A stretch of 64,000 nucleotides of DNA from Rhyzopertha dominica (lineage: Eukaryota > Arthropoda > Insecta > Coleoptera > Bostrichidae). Under the pieces are notes generated by a model that was not told the DNA's origin, searched no databases, and saw only the letters and a program-made list of their open reading frames with translations. Below, in pieces: positions 55,289 to 64,000 of this stretch. A program made the translations under genes and the position numbers. Position 1 is the first letter of the stretch. Each line of letters begins with the position of its first letter. The DNA lies in contig QCXZ01000003.1 in NCBI GenBank assembly GCA_025024175.1, forward strand, positions 22,774,392 to 22,838,391, given 5' to 3'.

Positions 55289-55621
55289 CTCACGTCATCA
55301 TTTTTATGCAAACTTAACGCCATCAAACTTGCTGCAACCCTTAGGGAAATATATTTAGAAATTGTGACGATTTCTAGCTGTCAAGTTGGTAAATCTGCCT
55401 TTTATTCATTTTGCTGTACGAGAATAGCATCTTTCTACTATATGCAGAAAATTACGCTAGTCAACTGCTAGAGTAAGCGCCTTATAATATTACTATTCAG
55501 ACAACGTAATACATATACNAGTAACAAAATAATANAATGTTGTAACTCTACCTAATAAGAAACTTGGGATTGCCTTTATATTGCAAGAAGTTCAACATTT
55601 GACGAAAGTGATGGTGTTGCT

Positions 55622-55877
55622 ATAATAGTTCTTAAAACTGAAAATGAGGAATCGGCTTATAAGTCAAATAAATGCTACAAAGGACCCATACTGCCAGGCC
55701 GTTTATGGCAGTGCTTATAAAAAAAATTTCCAAGACCTATCTAGTTGGGTCATTGTATCGTGTATTTGCATGTTTAAAATCCCACATAAAACTGCCATAA
55801 AGGGCCAAACCCTCGCAGCATGGGTCCTTTGTAGCACTTCTTTGACTCTCATTTTCAATTTTATGAACTATACGCGT
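55622..55877. repeat. Fold-back repeat with about 90-bp arms
   Basis: AAAACTGAAAATGAGGAATC near 55634 through GCTACAAAGGACCCAT to GTTTATGGCAGT is mirrored from 55790 to about 55863 (reversed AAAATTGAAAATGAGAGTC, GCTACAAAGGACCCATG, CTTTATGGCAGT). No coding capacity. Confidence 0.75.
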
Positions 55878-56585
55878 ACGGCGGTTTCCAAGATGGTACC
55901 GATAATACTTGATAAATTTTTATTTTATGAAATTCATTTTTAAAAAAATTGCTCGCAGCACAGCATTGCCGAATATGGGCATCATTTTACATATATACAG
56001 TTAAACGCATTCGGGTATTTATCTTTGGAAACATGTTTCACGTAAAAATCTTGCAAAGGTACCCCACGAAACTGACTTTGCAGAACATCATATGTCTAGA
56101 GTTCAAGTATTCTATTTGATGCGACATTTCTACTTGCTCCACATCTATGTCGAAAGGTGTCATGGTTATTAGGAATCGAGGTTCACATTTCACGTAAATG
56201 AAAATTTTCAAATCTGGACGTAAATTGTGCGTTTAATGAAGACAGTTCTTGTGCAAGGGCATGCTTATGGAAGTTTTTGAGGTATTTGAGTATTTGCTAA
56301 AATAAGATTTTCCCATAACCAAAGTTTGCTTTAAAATTTTTTTCCATGGGTAAATTGCTGAACCAGCAAACTTTACAATGAAAAACAAATTTTCCATATT
56401 CCGATTTCAAGTCCTCCAGTTATTGCTGAAACTGCAGTGATTCACACCTCCTAGTTTAATAAAATTTACACACGAAACAACAGTCTCCATTTCGTGCGCC
56501 AATCTGAATGATTTAGCATAGAGATTTTCTTGATAAATAATACAGTCAAACGTGAACAGATTATAATGTCGAAGGATTAAAAAGA

Positions 56586-57710
56586 GGGAATAGGACGTTT
56601 CGTCGCCGCCGGTTCGAGGTCGCCGGTTCGCGGTCGCCGGTTCGCAGCCGGCCGTTTGGAAGCCAGGCCACTTCGCAGCCGGACCTTTTAGAAGCAGGCC
56701 GTTTCGTCGCCATCAGACGGCAGAAATTTTAAAGCAGCTGTAATGGAAAAATTTTGGGGATAATTATTATTATTCTATGCCCACTATAACATTTGGAAAT
56801 AAAAATTAATTATAAAATATTTATTAGACCCTACGACAAAAAATGGCTTCTTTTCTACAGTGAAGATTATACTTTTCTTTCGCTCAAATACTAATGAATT
56901 TTGCATTGAAGTAGGAAGTAAATTTTTGAGTTTCACTCATTTCCTTGACGGAACCGTATCTTTATCCAACTTATCTTAAATCCAACACAATTGTTACTAT
57001 TGGTAACTAATAGTGCAGATTGCTTAGTTACATACTTAAAAAGTACCATTTTTTGGAGATAGGGTACCTAAATTCCTGAATTTTTTATATAGAACTTACA
57101 CTATTTTAGTAATGAAGTAATCTGTATTCAATATAAAAAACTTTTTAGGGTAGCTAATGCCTTTTTCTTCACTAATGGGCACACGGCTTGAGATAGATTA
57201 TTGTTTGGGGAAAAAAGTATGCAACGGCCTAATATTGTATCACTGCCAGGATAGTACTTTCAGCTCGTCCTGTCAACAAATCCGACTAACATTCCAAAAT
57301 AATAAAATTAGGAAAATAGTTGTTTTTCGTTTAAATCCTCAACCAGATTTTTTGTGCCACAGAGGTTATTGTTACCATTTATTCGTTTACTTGTTAAACT
57401 AGAACAATTTAGGTTAATAGATTAATTTATTCAACTACTTTCTGATATCTGTAAATTTATTAAAATTATTTAAAAGCAGTGGAAAAGCGCACTCCAGGGA
57501 GTAAAAAATTTATTTTTACTCTCTCAAAAAACAAAGTTTTAAATTTTTGTCGTGAATATTGTCATCAGTTTGGCGTCGAAACAGTCTACTGCCAATCGGC
57601 CGACTTCGAAATTCGGGCTGTGAAAAGGCCTGGCTTCGAAACGACCGGCTGCAAATCGGCGGCTGCGAATCGGCGACCGCGAACCGGCGGAGGNGAAAAG
57701 NCCTAGACCC
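56586..57710. mobile_element. MULE-like element with long GC-rich terminal repeats and 9-bp target duplication
   Basis: TTAAAAAGA lies at 56577-56585 and again at 57711-57719. The left end begins GGGAATAGGACGTTTCG, the reversed right end GGGTCTAGG followed by CTTTTC. The inverted arms extend about 140 bp, sharing CGCCGGTTCGCGGTCGCCG, GCAGCCGG.CGTTT.GAAGCC and GTTTCG.CGCCA. The arms are far richer in GC than the AT-rich interior and are made of short GCCGGTTCGCGGTC-type subrepeats. The interior has no recognised transposase. TSD length and long TIRs fit Mutator-like elements; this assignment is inferred. Confidence 0.65.
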
Positions 57711-57910
57711 TTAAAAAGACAGAGGATTTTCCAATTTTTAGAGCAATTAAAGCTTATAATTCTTTGGATGCTTCTATTAAAAGCAAAAAATGTAAAAGTT
57801 TTTACAAAAATTTAAAAAGAAAATTATTGGAACATTTGTGAATTATATAATATTAATTTGTGATTTAGTTTATAAGTGAACTGCGGCGCCTACTTAACTA
57901 TGTATATTAA

Positions 57911-58757
57911 GAGGGGCATTTACTTGGAGCGATCGGGCAGAAATGTAAACTATGCAACCCATATTACCAGCGGGACATGGGACGTAAGAGGGTAGCCGAT
58001 AGGTTGAAATCGCGCAAAGATCGTACGAGCAACAGACGTGCTAAACTAATATTCGGAAAATTGCTGACTGTAGGATGTGCATAAAAAAGTAAGCATTATA
58101 TTAGTAACTTACTATGATATTATAGCAGGTTATTAAAAATATGGAATAACCCATTAATTTCTGTAAATATGAATTATATTACTTATTTTCATTCCGCTTC
58201 CCCATTGCTTCGGTAGACAGTAACATTAAACTTGTCACGTGTAATTAAACATACAATCTTAGAAATCCGGTCATATCGGAATAGATCGTGTACCGTTCGA
58301 TCATTCCCGACAGGATTGTATCTTAGCCTCACTGTTAACTGGATACCACGCGACGGACCTGGTGGGGATGGGCATTCGCATTTCGCTCTCGTGACGGACT
58401 CGTGCGAAAGGGTTTGCGGTTTTAGATTTTTTTAATGTTTTTACTCATTTATCGTGCTCATGTTCTTGGTAGTGTACAAAGAAATATGTAGCTACAACGA
58501 GGAGTTCGAATTTTTCGTTTATGTGCCTTAGTTTTCGAGAAATAGCNNGCCAAAGATACGCATTTTTAAGCAAAATATAACAACAAATATTTACATTACC
58601 GCACCAAATTCAGAAAAAACTCGAACTCTACGTTGTAGCTACATCTTTTGTCATTGCCATGTCGAAATTTCACTTCGAAAAAGTTTCGAATAACTCGGTA
58701 AAATGTAAAACGGTAGGTGCTTAAAATGACCCGATTCGCTCTAGGTAAACGCCCCTC
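57911..58757. mobile_element. TTAA-flanked inverted-repeat element with nested internal hairpin
   Basis: GAGGGGCATTTACTTGGAGC at the left and, reversed, GAGGGGCGTTTACCTAGAGC at the right, each bordered by TTAA (57907-57910 and 58758-58761). Similarity continues outward through ATATTAA, so a TA-type duplication with longer termini is also possible. Inside, ATGTAGCTACAACGAGGAGT (about 58484) is mirrored near 58606-58650. No transposase is seen. Confidence 0.65.
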
Positions 58758-58833
58758 TTAATATAATTTGTTTTAAGCCAATGTTATCAGTATTTTTTCT
58801 GTACTGTCTTTTGGCTAGTAATAAATAAATATA

Positions 58834-59205
58834 CAGAGTTTCTATAAAAAATACATGCATCCAGGACGCTTATGGAAATTATCGATTGAATCAGTTTGCC
58901 ACCTTCCAGGAATGTGAACGCAACTATTGCTTTGACGTACCTACTTGTCATGTGTCGATTGTTGAATTATTTGATATATTTTAATATGAGAAAACGCGTG
59001 AGAGTGAGTCATTTCAACATATTCTGTAGTGTTTTGTGGGATAATCAACTTTAAGGTTGCAGAAAGCTCACATTTCGGAGCTATGGAGTGACACTGTTTG
59101 GTATAACTTTGTAACTTGATCTGCAACCTTCAGTACTATCGGGCTTATTGAAGAATTCAGAAATCAATGCTGCCCGCGTTGCGTGAATCATTTATAGAGA
59201 CCCTG
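58834..59205. mobile_element. Mariner-type non-autonomous element, copy A
   Basis: It begins CAGAGTTTCTATAAAAAATA, ends TGAATCATTTATAGAGACCCTG and is flanked by TA. It shares long blocks with 61133-61303, including TTATGGAAATTATCGATT and TTGAATTATTTGATATATTT. Confidence 0.7.
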
Positions 59206-59402
59206 TATAATATAATAATATATAATATTTCTCTTTGATGATTCTGATTTTTATTTTACTCACCATTTACAAATGTTTTCCTACCATCGCGGGAGCTCCA
59301 TTTGGAGTGACACGCTTAACTTTATCCAGTCCAGTCTAAAAGTTAACAAATATCATCTCATGCAGCTGGAAGAGCAAGCAAATTCTCTATTATTTTCAGA
59401 TG

Positions 59403-59635
59403 TTAATGAACTACGCGAACAGAAATTGCTACTTGCGTTGCATCAGTAATATCAGTACCTTCACCTTCACCAATCACTATTTTATGTTTTCTGCCATTGT
59501 ACCTATTCGCTAGTTTCTTAGCAACAATATAACTCGCCCGAACGATATCCTCAGCTTCTTTATTATTATACGCCTGACAAATTTTGATCGAGGATCGCAT
59601 GTGGCCCGCGGATCACGGGTTACCCACTTCTGGTT
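59403..59635 (-). mobile_element. hAT-type 5' terminal fragment
   Basis: On the - strand from 59635: CAGAAGTGGGTAACCCGTGA then GGGCCACATGCG, a terminus type common in animal hAT elements, followed by a 65-codon frame with KEAEDIVRASYIVAKKLANR. The VRASYxVAxxIA pattern is typical of the N-terminal part of ZBED5/SCAND3-like hAT transposases. The rest is missing. Confidence 0.6.
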
Positions 59636-59639
59636 TAGT

Positions 59640-60145
59640 AGACACTTTCATGCAATGAAAGATGAAATCCAGAAAGAAATACGGATACTACTTGATAATA
59701 AAATCTGACCACCTGCTCAGGTAGTTTCAAAGAAACTAGACTCGTCAAGACATAATATGGTAATGGTTTATATAAAACTCAATGATAAAAAGCCATGGAA
59801 GATAATTAACCCCTATTTATTCCCGCGAAAACCCCTTATACAGTTAAAAACTGCGAATACATTCGCGTACCGATCGGTTGAAAGATACTCCATCTACATT
59901 CCAAAATCATGGATATATGTAGTTCTAAGTTTCTTTACATCGAGGAAGTAGTGATATTTTTCAAGTCAGTGCAAGATCATTTGATACACATCAAGCAAAT
60001 GCAAATGTTTACAAAATTAAGAGAATACAACTCAAAACTTCAGTTAGACAAGTTCGGGTTTTCTAAGTTCTCTAAAATTGAAGCTATAAAAGAATTTCCC
60101 TTAACAAAGGCAACCAAAGAAATAAACCTGTTATCTTCGACCTAA
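59640..60145 (+). pseudogene. Gypsy reverse-transcriptase relic
   Basis: Broken + strand frames give EIQKEIRILLDNKI, AQVVSKKLDSS, YIKLNDKKPW, then SSKFLYIEEVVIFFKSVQDH and FTKLREYNSKLQLDKFGF, KIEAIKEFPLTKATKEI. This is the order of the gypsy RT palm. The catalytic YxDD is replaced by YIEE, and the segment linking LDK to KIEAI is deleted. No LTRs were recognised. It is a different lineage from the relics at 39-48 kb. Confidence 0.85.
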
Positions 60146-60492
60146 TCTTTAACGTGTAATTATCAGGCGTAGTTAGCGGCCATAAAGCGGCACTTTAAAG
60201 TACTAGGTCCTTTTACTTTATTAGAAATGAGCTAAACAACTGTATGACTTCACATTTGCAGAACAAGTTTTCACCTGTTTTGAACAATAATTTTAAGATT
60301 CTTGTTATGGTATTAAACGAAATCTTACATAAGTACGGAATTATCATCATCGGTCAAACGTGAGAAAAAGCAGTAATGGAATGTGGTCAGATGTTAAAAA
60401 TATACTTCATGTATAAGAAATGTAAGCTAGTAATGTGCAATATCATTTTTTTAAATGGAGCATCAAGCTTTGTATACAACTCGTACGTAACT

Positions 60493-60577
60493 GAACTTTA
60501 TCGGGCTCGTCTTCTTCTTTGCCAGCCTCGTACGCTTCGCTCACTCGGCCATAAACACATCTTGCCCGATAAAGTTC
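60493..60577. repeat. Inverted repeat with 14-bp perfect stem
   Basis: GAACTTTATCGGGC (60493-60506) pairs with GCCCGATAAAGTTC (60564-60577). The loop is CG-rich relative to the surroundings and contains CTCGTACGCTTCGCTCACTC. Confidence 0.7.
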
Positions 60578-61132
60578 TTCATTACGTCCTCGTTAAATAA
60601 ATAGCTATTCTCGGCCTAATCGACCATTAAAAACGATTTATTTCGAATTTTGTGCGAGTTGCGTCACCCATAACCAAATGTTTGAAGAAGGATGCAGGCT
60701 GACAGGTCTTAAAGTCTTCGAATAATAAAAGAAAATTATTAATCAATGAAACTAACAATCAGATTTTGATAAAGAATCTAAATTAACTACAGACAAGATA
60801 CGAAAATGGCAAAATTATACCAATATCTGAACAGTCAATTAACAAATTTTCCAAAATAATAATCATTTAATAAAAACAATTAAAGAATTAGACGCAGAAA
60901 AATTGTGGATGACTAGAATCAAATGCTTAGAGAAATATTGCAACCTAATTGTTCTCACGTGGAACTGAATTAAAAATAGAATTATATAAACGTGTTTCCA
61001 TTATTTACTTAATAAAGACAAAGATATTGTATAGAAATGTCGTAAACAAAGAAGATCAAAAGAAATTTAGACAATCAGAACGACATCAATGAAACAACCG
61101 GTCAACTTGGCCAAACAACAATTACCGATGTA

Positions 61133-61303
61133 CAGGGTTTTTATAAATGATTCATGCATCGAGGGCTCTTATGGAAATTATCGATTAAATCAATTTGCCG
61201 CCTCTCAGGAAAGTGACGTATACTTGTCATCTGTCGATTGTTGAATTATTTGATATATTTTAATATGAGAAAACGCCTGGGAGTGTACATGAATCATTTA
61301 TAG
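61133..61303. mobile_element. Mariner-type non-autonomous element, truncated copy B
   Basis: It begins CAGGGTTTTTATAAATGATT after TA and follows copy A (58834-59205) through TTATGGAAATTATCGATTAA and TTGAATTATTTGATATATTT. It lacks about 190 internal bases of copy A and loses its right terminus after CATTTATAG. Confidence 0.7.
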
Positions 61304-63269
61304 TATAATAGTACTAGCAGTTGCGCGCGGCTCTGCTGGCGTAGGAAATTGTATATGCAAATATCAAATACCGAAATAAAAATATTAAAAAAAATGCTAG
61401 ATAACAAATAGGCGTGTAATTTCTAACGAAATGTGGTGAATATTTCAACTTTTAATTATAAGCCCAAATGTTTAAATACTATACTTCGAAAAGGCCCATA
61501 CTCACCCTCTGTTGACTCCGTGAGGAGAGGTATTAAAAAAAAACAGTGAATCAGTACATATGTGTTACTTTTTTACCAAATGCCTGAATATAAAATTTCT
61601 TTACTTATTAATATCACTGAAAATAACGGAAATCACATTCACACCTCTAGGGGTTAAATTTTCAAAATAGTTACATAGCGTGTGTATTTCTAAAGAAAAT
61701 CCTTTATACGTATTCCATGTCAATTACTTCGTAAATAATTCAGCTTAAAGATATTTCTTATTTTACCCTCGCAGAGGTAGAATTTTAAAAAATAAAGAAA
61801 CTCGTATTTATTTTTTCCCAATTAAATGCCCAAATAATAATGTTTCATGCGTTTAGCTTCAAAAACTTAAAAATCAATTAGAGCACGTTATTTTATATAT
61901 TATATAGATTATGTGACTATGACCGCCAGCGAAATATGAAAAGAGAAAATAATTTTAGGGTCACTTGTAGTGTGTAGTCTTTTCGAAATTTCGGTACAGA
62001 TATTTTTCTTTCAGTAACCACAAATAAATAATTATTAATCTATTAGCGAAGTGCGGCCAAAGAATTCAAAAGTTATACGTTTCATCTCCAACTCTCCCAA
62101 GTATCCACAAAATCCTTTTACATTATTTATGAATAGTTCAATTCATTCTAGAACTGCATACATACCCTTTACTATACGACCCTTATGAGGAAATTAAAGA
62201 AGCTGATCTGAACATCAAAATCTATGATGAGCATAACGCTAATCGAAAAAACGAATTTTACTTTATTATAGACAAAAGAAATTAAAATTAAACAACCAGT
62301 GGCAAACGTTAAGAAATATCCACTAAATAGAAATATCTAGTACTTAACACCAAAACACTATCTGAAGGAAAACTGTGTTCAAGAACTCGAGCCATTCTAC
62401 CAAGCCTTTTTTGGATCAAGTTCTAAATCGTTCTGCAAGAGTAGAATCAATTAATCAGTCGATCTTGACTTCTCGTACTAGACTAGAAGAGGATAAGGTT
62501 AAAGAAAAATATAGTCCCATAATTAAAAGGAAGGTCTCTATAATGAAGAAGTTGCCTAATATGACACATTTTTATGTATCACGCATTGACCCTATGCGTG
62601 AATGTATTTAAGAACTCTCGAAACTTCATATCATTTAGTTTATACGTGAGATCATACTTGTCCGTCAAAATGGGGGCAGATAGGTATTATACCTAATTAC
62701 ACAACAAGTAAAAACCAACTGAATCTTGGGTTCTGCTGCTCAACAGGTCATATAGCGACTAGAGAGCGTACTACAATAGACAGAAAAATCTACTTAGTGC
62801 ACAGTACATGTTGCTTGTACTAGAGAGGATATCTGTGATCCAGGTAGAGCCATCCTTCTAGCACGGGCGAAATCGATCCCGACGTACCTGAAGGACACTA
62901 TTTTCATCTTGAAGCTAACGATGCGCAATTTAAGTAATTCTTTTTAATTTAGAATCGATGTCACTAAATAAATATTAAAAAAGACGGGTAAATTCCTTCT
63001 TTTGGCCCAAAGCATCCTTTGCACAGGCCAACGGGGTGTGAGCGGTTGGTATATTCTAGGTAGTTGCTCGATGAACACTTAGTTAACTGATCATATCTAC
63101 AAAATATCATCTTTGGATCTCAAAACGTTGCTGTCCTGTGACTAATTGGGTATTTGCCATGTATTTATATTTTATTAAATTGCATATTAATAGGTAGCAT
63201 CTAATCCACAAAACAGCTGTGACAGCTTTTAAATTCGAAAAAAATGGATCGTAACGTGTATTTTAAATA
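61304..63269. other. Region without recognised genes
   Basis: A 78-codon frame at 62375-62611 (SINQSILTSRTRLEEDKVKE) has a charged, helical look but no known family. It may be more retroelement debris. Confidence 0.4.
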
Positions 63270-63469
63270 TTAAAAATGTGGATATTTAAGGGGACCGCCA
63301 AAACGCGAACATATTGGCCGTGACGTAAGGTGTCTTGTAACTAGCCGCTTGTTTACATCTGAGGTCAGCGCGTCACGCGTCAGCCTCAGCCCGTCAATTT
63401 ATCAGTTTGTTGTTTGCGTTAATTTTGTGACAAGCGAATTAAAATACGCCAAGAAAAAGTGAAATACTT

Positions 63470-63577
63470 ATGAGTTATGAAGGCATGTTCATTGTTATGG
63501 AATTTGTGTACAGCGACGAGCGGTTCAACGCGGCGGAGATGAGGAACGTAAAAGCAAGAAAGCAACAGCATAAGTGA
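63470..63577 (+). CDS. Short 35-residue open frame of unknown nature
   Basis: MSYEGMFIVMEFVYSDERFN continues AAEMRNVKARKQQHK and then stops. The surrounding 63290-63580 is GC-richer than its neighbours (ACGCGTCAGC, GCGGCGGAG). It could be a first exon, a 5' transposon segment or chance. I do not recognise it. Confidence 0.2.
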   Translation: MSYEGMFIVMEFVYSDERFNAAEMRNVKARKQQHK

Positions 63578-64000
63578 ACTTTTTATCAAATTAACGTAGC
63601 ATTGATAATTTGATCACAGTGGGTTGTTGGAAACATACTATTTGTAAACATAAAAATGTAAGAATCAAAAATGTAAATAGCCATTTACTTACGGGGGGCT
63701 CTTGCGGTTGGTTCGTTTCCGGTCTGGCTAATAGTCGAATATATGGGGAACAACGTCGTTCTTTATTATACCATTTCCCTCTATCAACTTAAAACGCATA
63801 TAATTTTTATATCCTCTTCAAGCTATAACAGAATGGAAACTGAATGGAAAACACTTACAACCCCAAAAAGAATAGTAAAACTTACAGTAAGAATTAAGAT
63901 GATCTTCACAACAGAAAAACAAACTTTGCTATTTAGGCATATCACGTCTAGAGGCCTTAAACAACTTTTTGATACGTTGATAATCTCGAGGAACGGTTAC

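Noticed and set aside
1..64000. tRNA, rRNA or CRISPR content
   Set aside because: No cloverleaf with A and B boxes, rRNA core string or regularly spaced identical repeats was seen by eye; a tRNAscan-SE or Infernal run would be decisive.

Overview
This is a window of an AT-rich nuclear genome of an invertebrate, most probably an insect. It holds split genes with GT-AG introns, TA-flanked mariner elements, hAT elements, gypsy and jockey-like retrotransposon relics, and scattered single N calls. There is no bacterial operon layout, and I recognised no tRNA, rRNA or CRISPR array. The species cannot be named from the sequence alone.

Two protein-coding genes converge. On the + strand, 2078-27730 is a complete orthologue of BAG6 (Scythe/BAT3), the ubiquitin-like chaperone that triages tail-anchored and mislocalised membrane proteins. 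I assembled 16 coding exons whose lengths sum to 3489 nt, in frame from ATG to TGA (1162 codons plus stop). On the - strand, 49407 down to 33057 holds at least six exons of a leucine-rich-repeat (LRR) protein with an LRR C-terminal cysteine cap, a low-complexity linker and a terminal coiled coil. Its signal-peptide/N-terminal exon(s) were not found. The two 3' ends face each other across about 4.3 kb.

Almost everything else is transposon debris. BAG6 introns carry three mariner-type elements (4911-5807, 9475-10689, 23630-24659), a transposase fragment (7360-7535), MITE-like and fold-back pieces and a dispersed repeat pair. The intergenic space holds a 2-kb fold-back element made of two inverted 5' ends of a DDE transposon, with a separate TIR element carrying a THAP-like finger nested in one arm, followed by a degenerate minisatellite. 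LRR-gene introns hold a hAT element (34423-35650), a second fold-back built from mariner-like 5' ends (35906-36722), a deleted mariner (37405-38305), two related gypsy relics (39360-40900 and 47756-48426) and a jockey-type relic (46540-47755).

The right third (52-64 kb) has no confidently recognised host gene. It holds a hAT element with a perfect 8-bp target duplication (54363-55288), a MULE-like element with GC-rich long terminal repeats and a 9-bp duplication (56586-57710), a TTAA-flanked element (57911-58757), paired MITEs, a gypsy reverse-transcriptase relic and small hairpins. No wholly new multi-gene system is evident. The most unusual signals are the two large hairpins built from 5' ends of transposase genes and the elements nested within or next to them.
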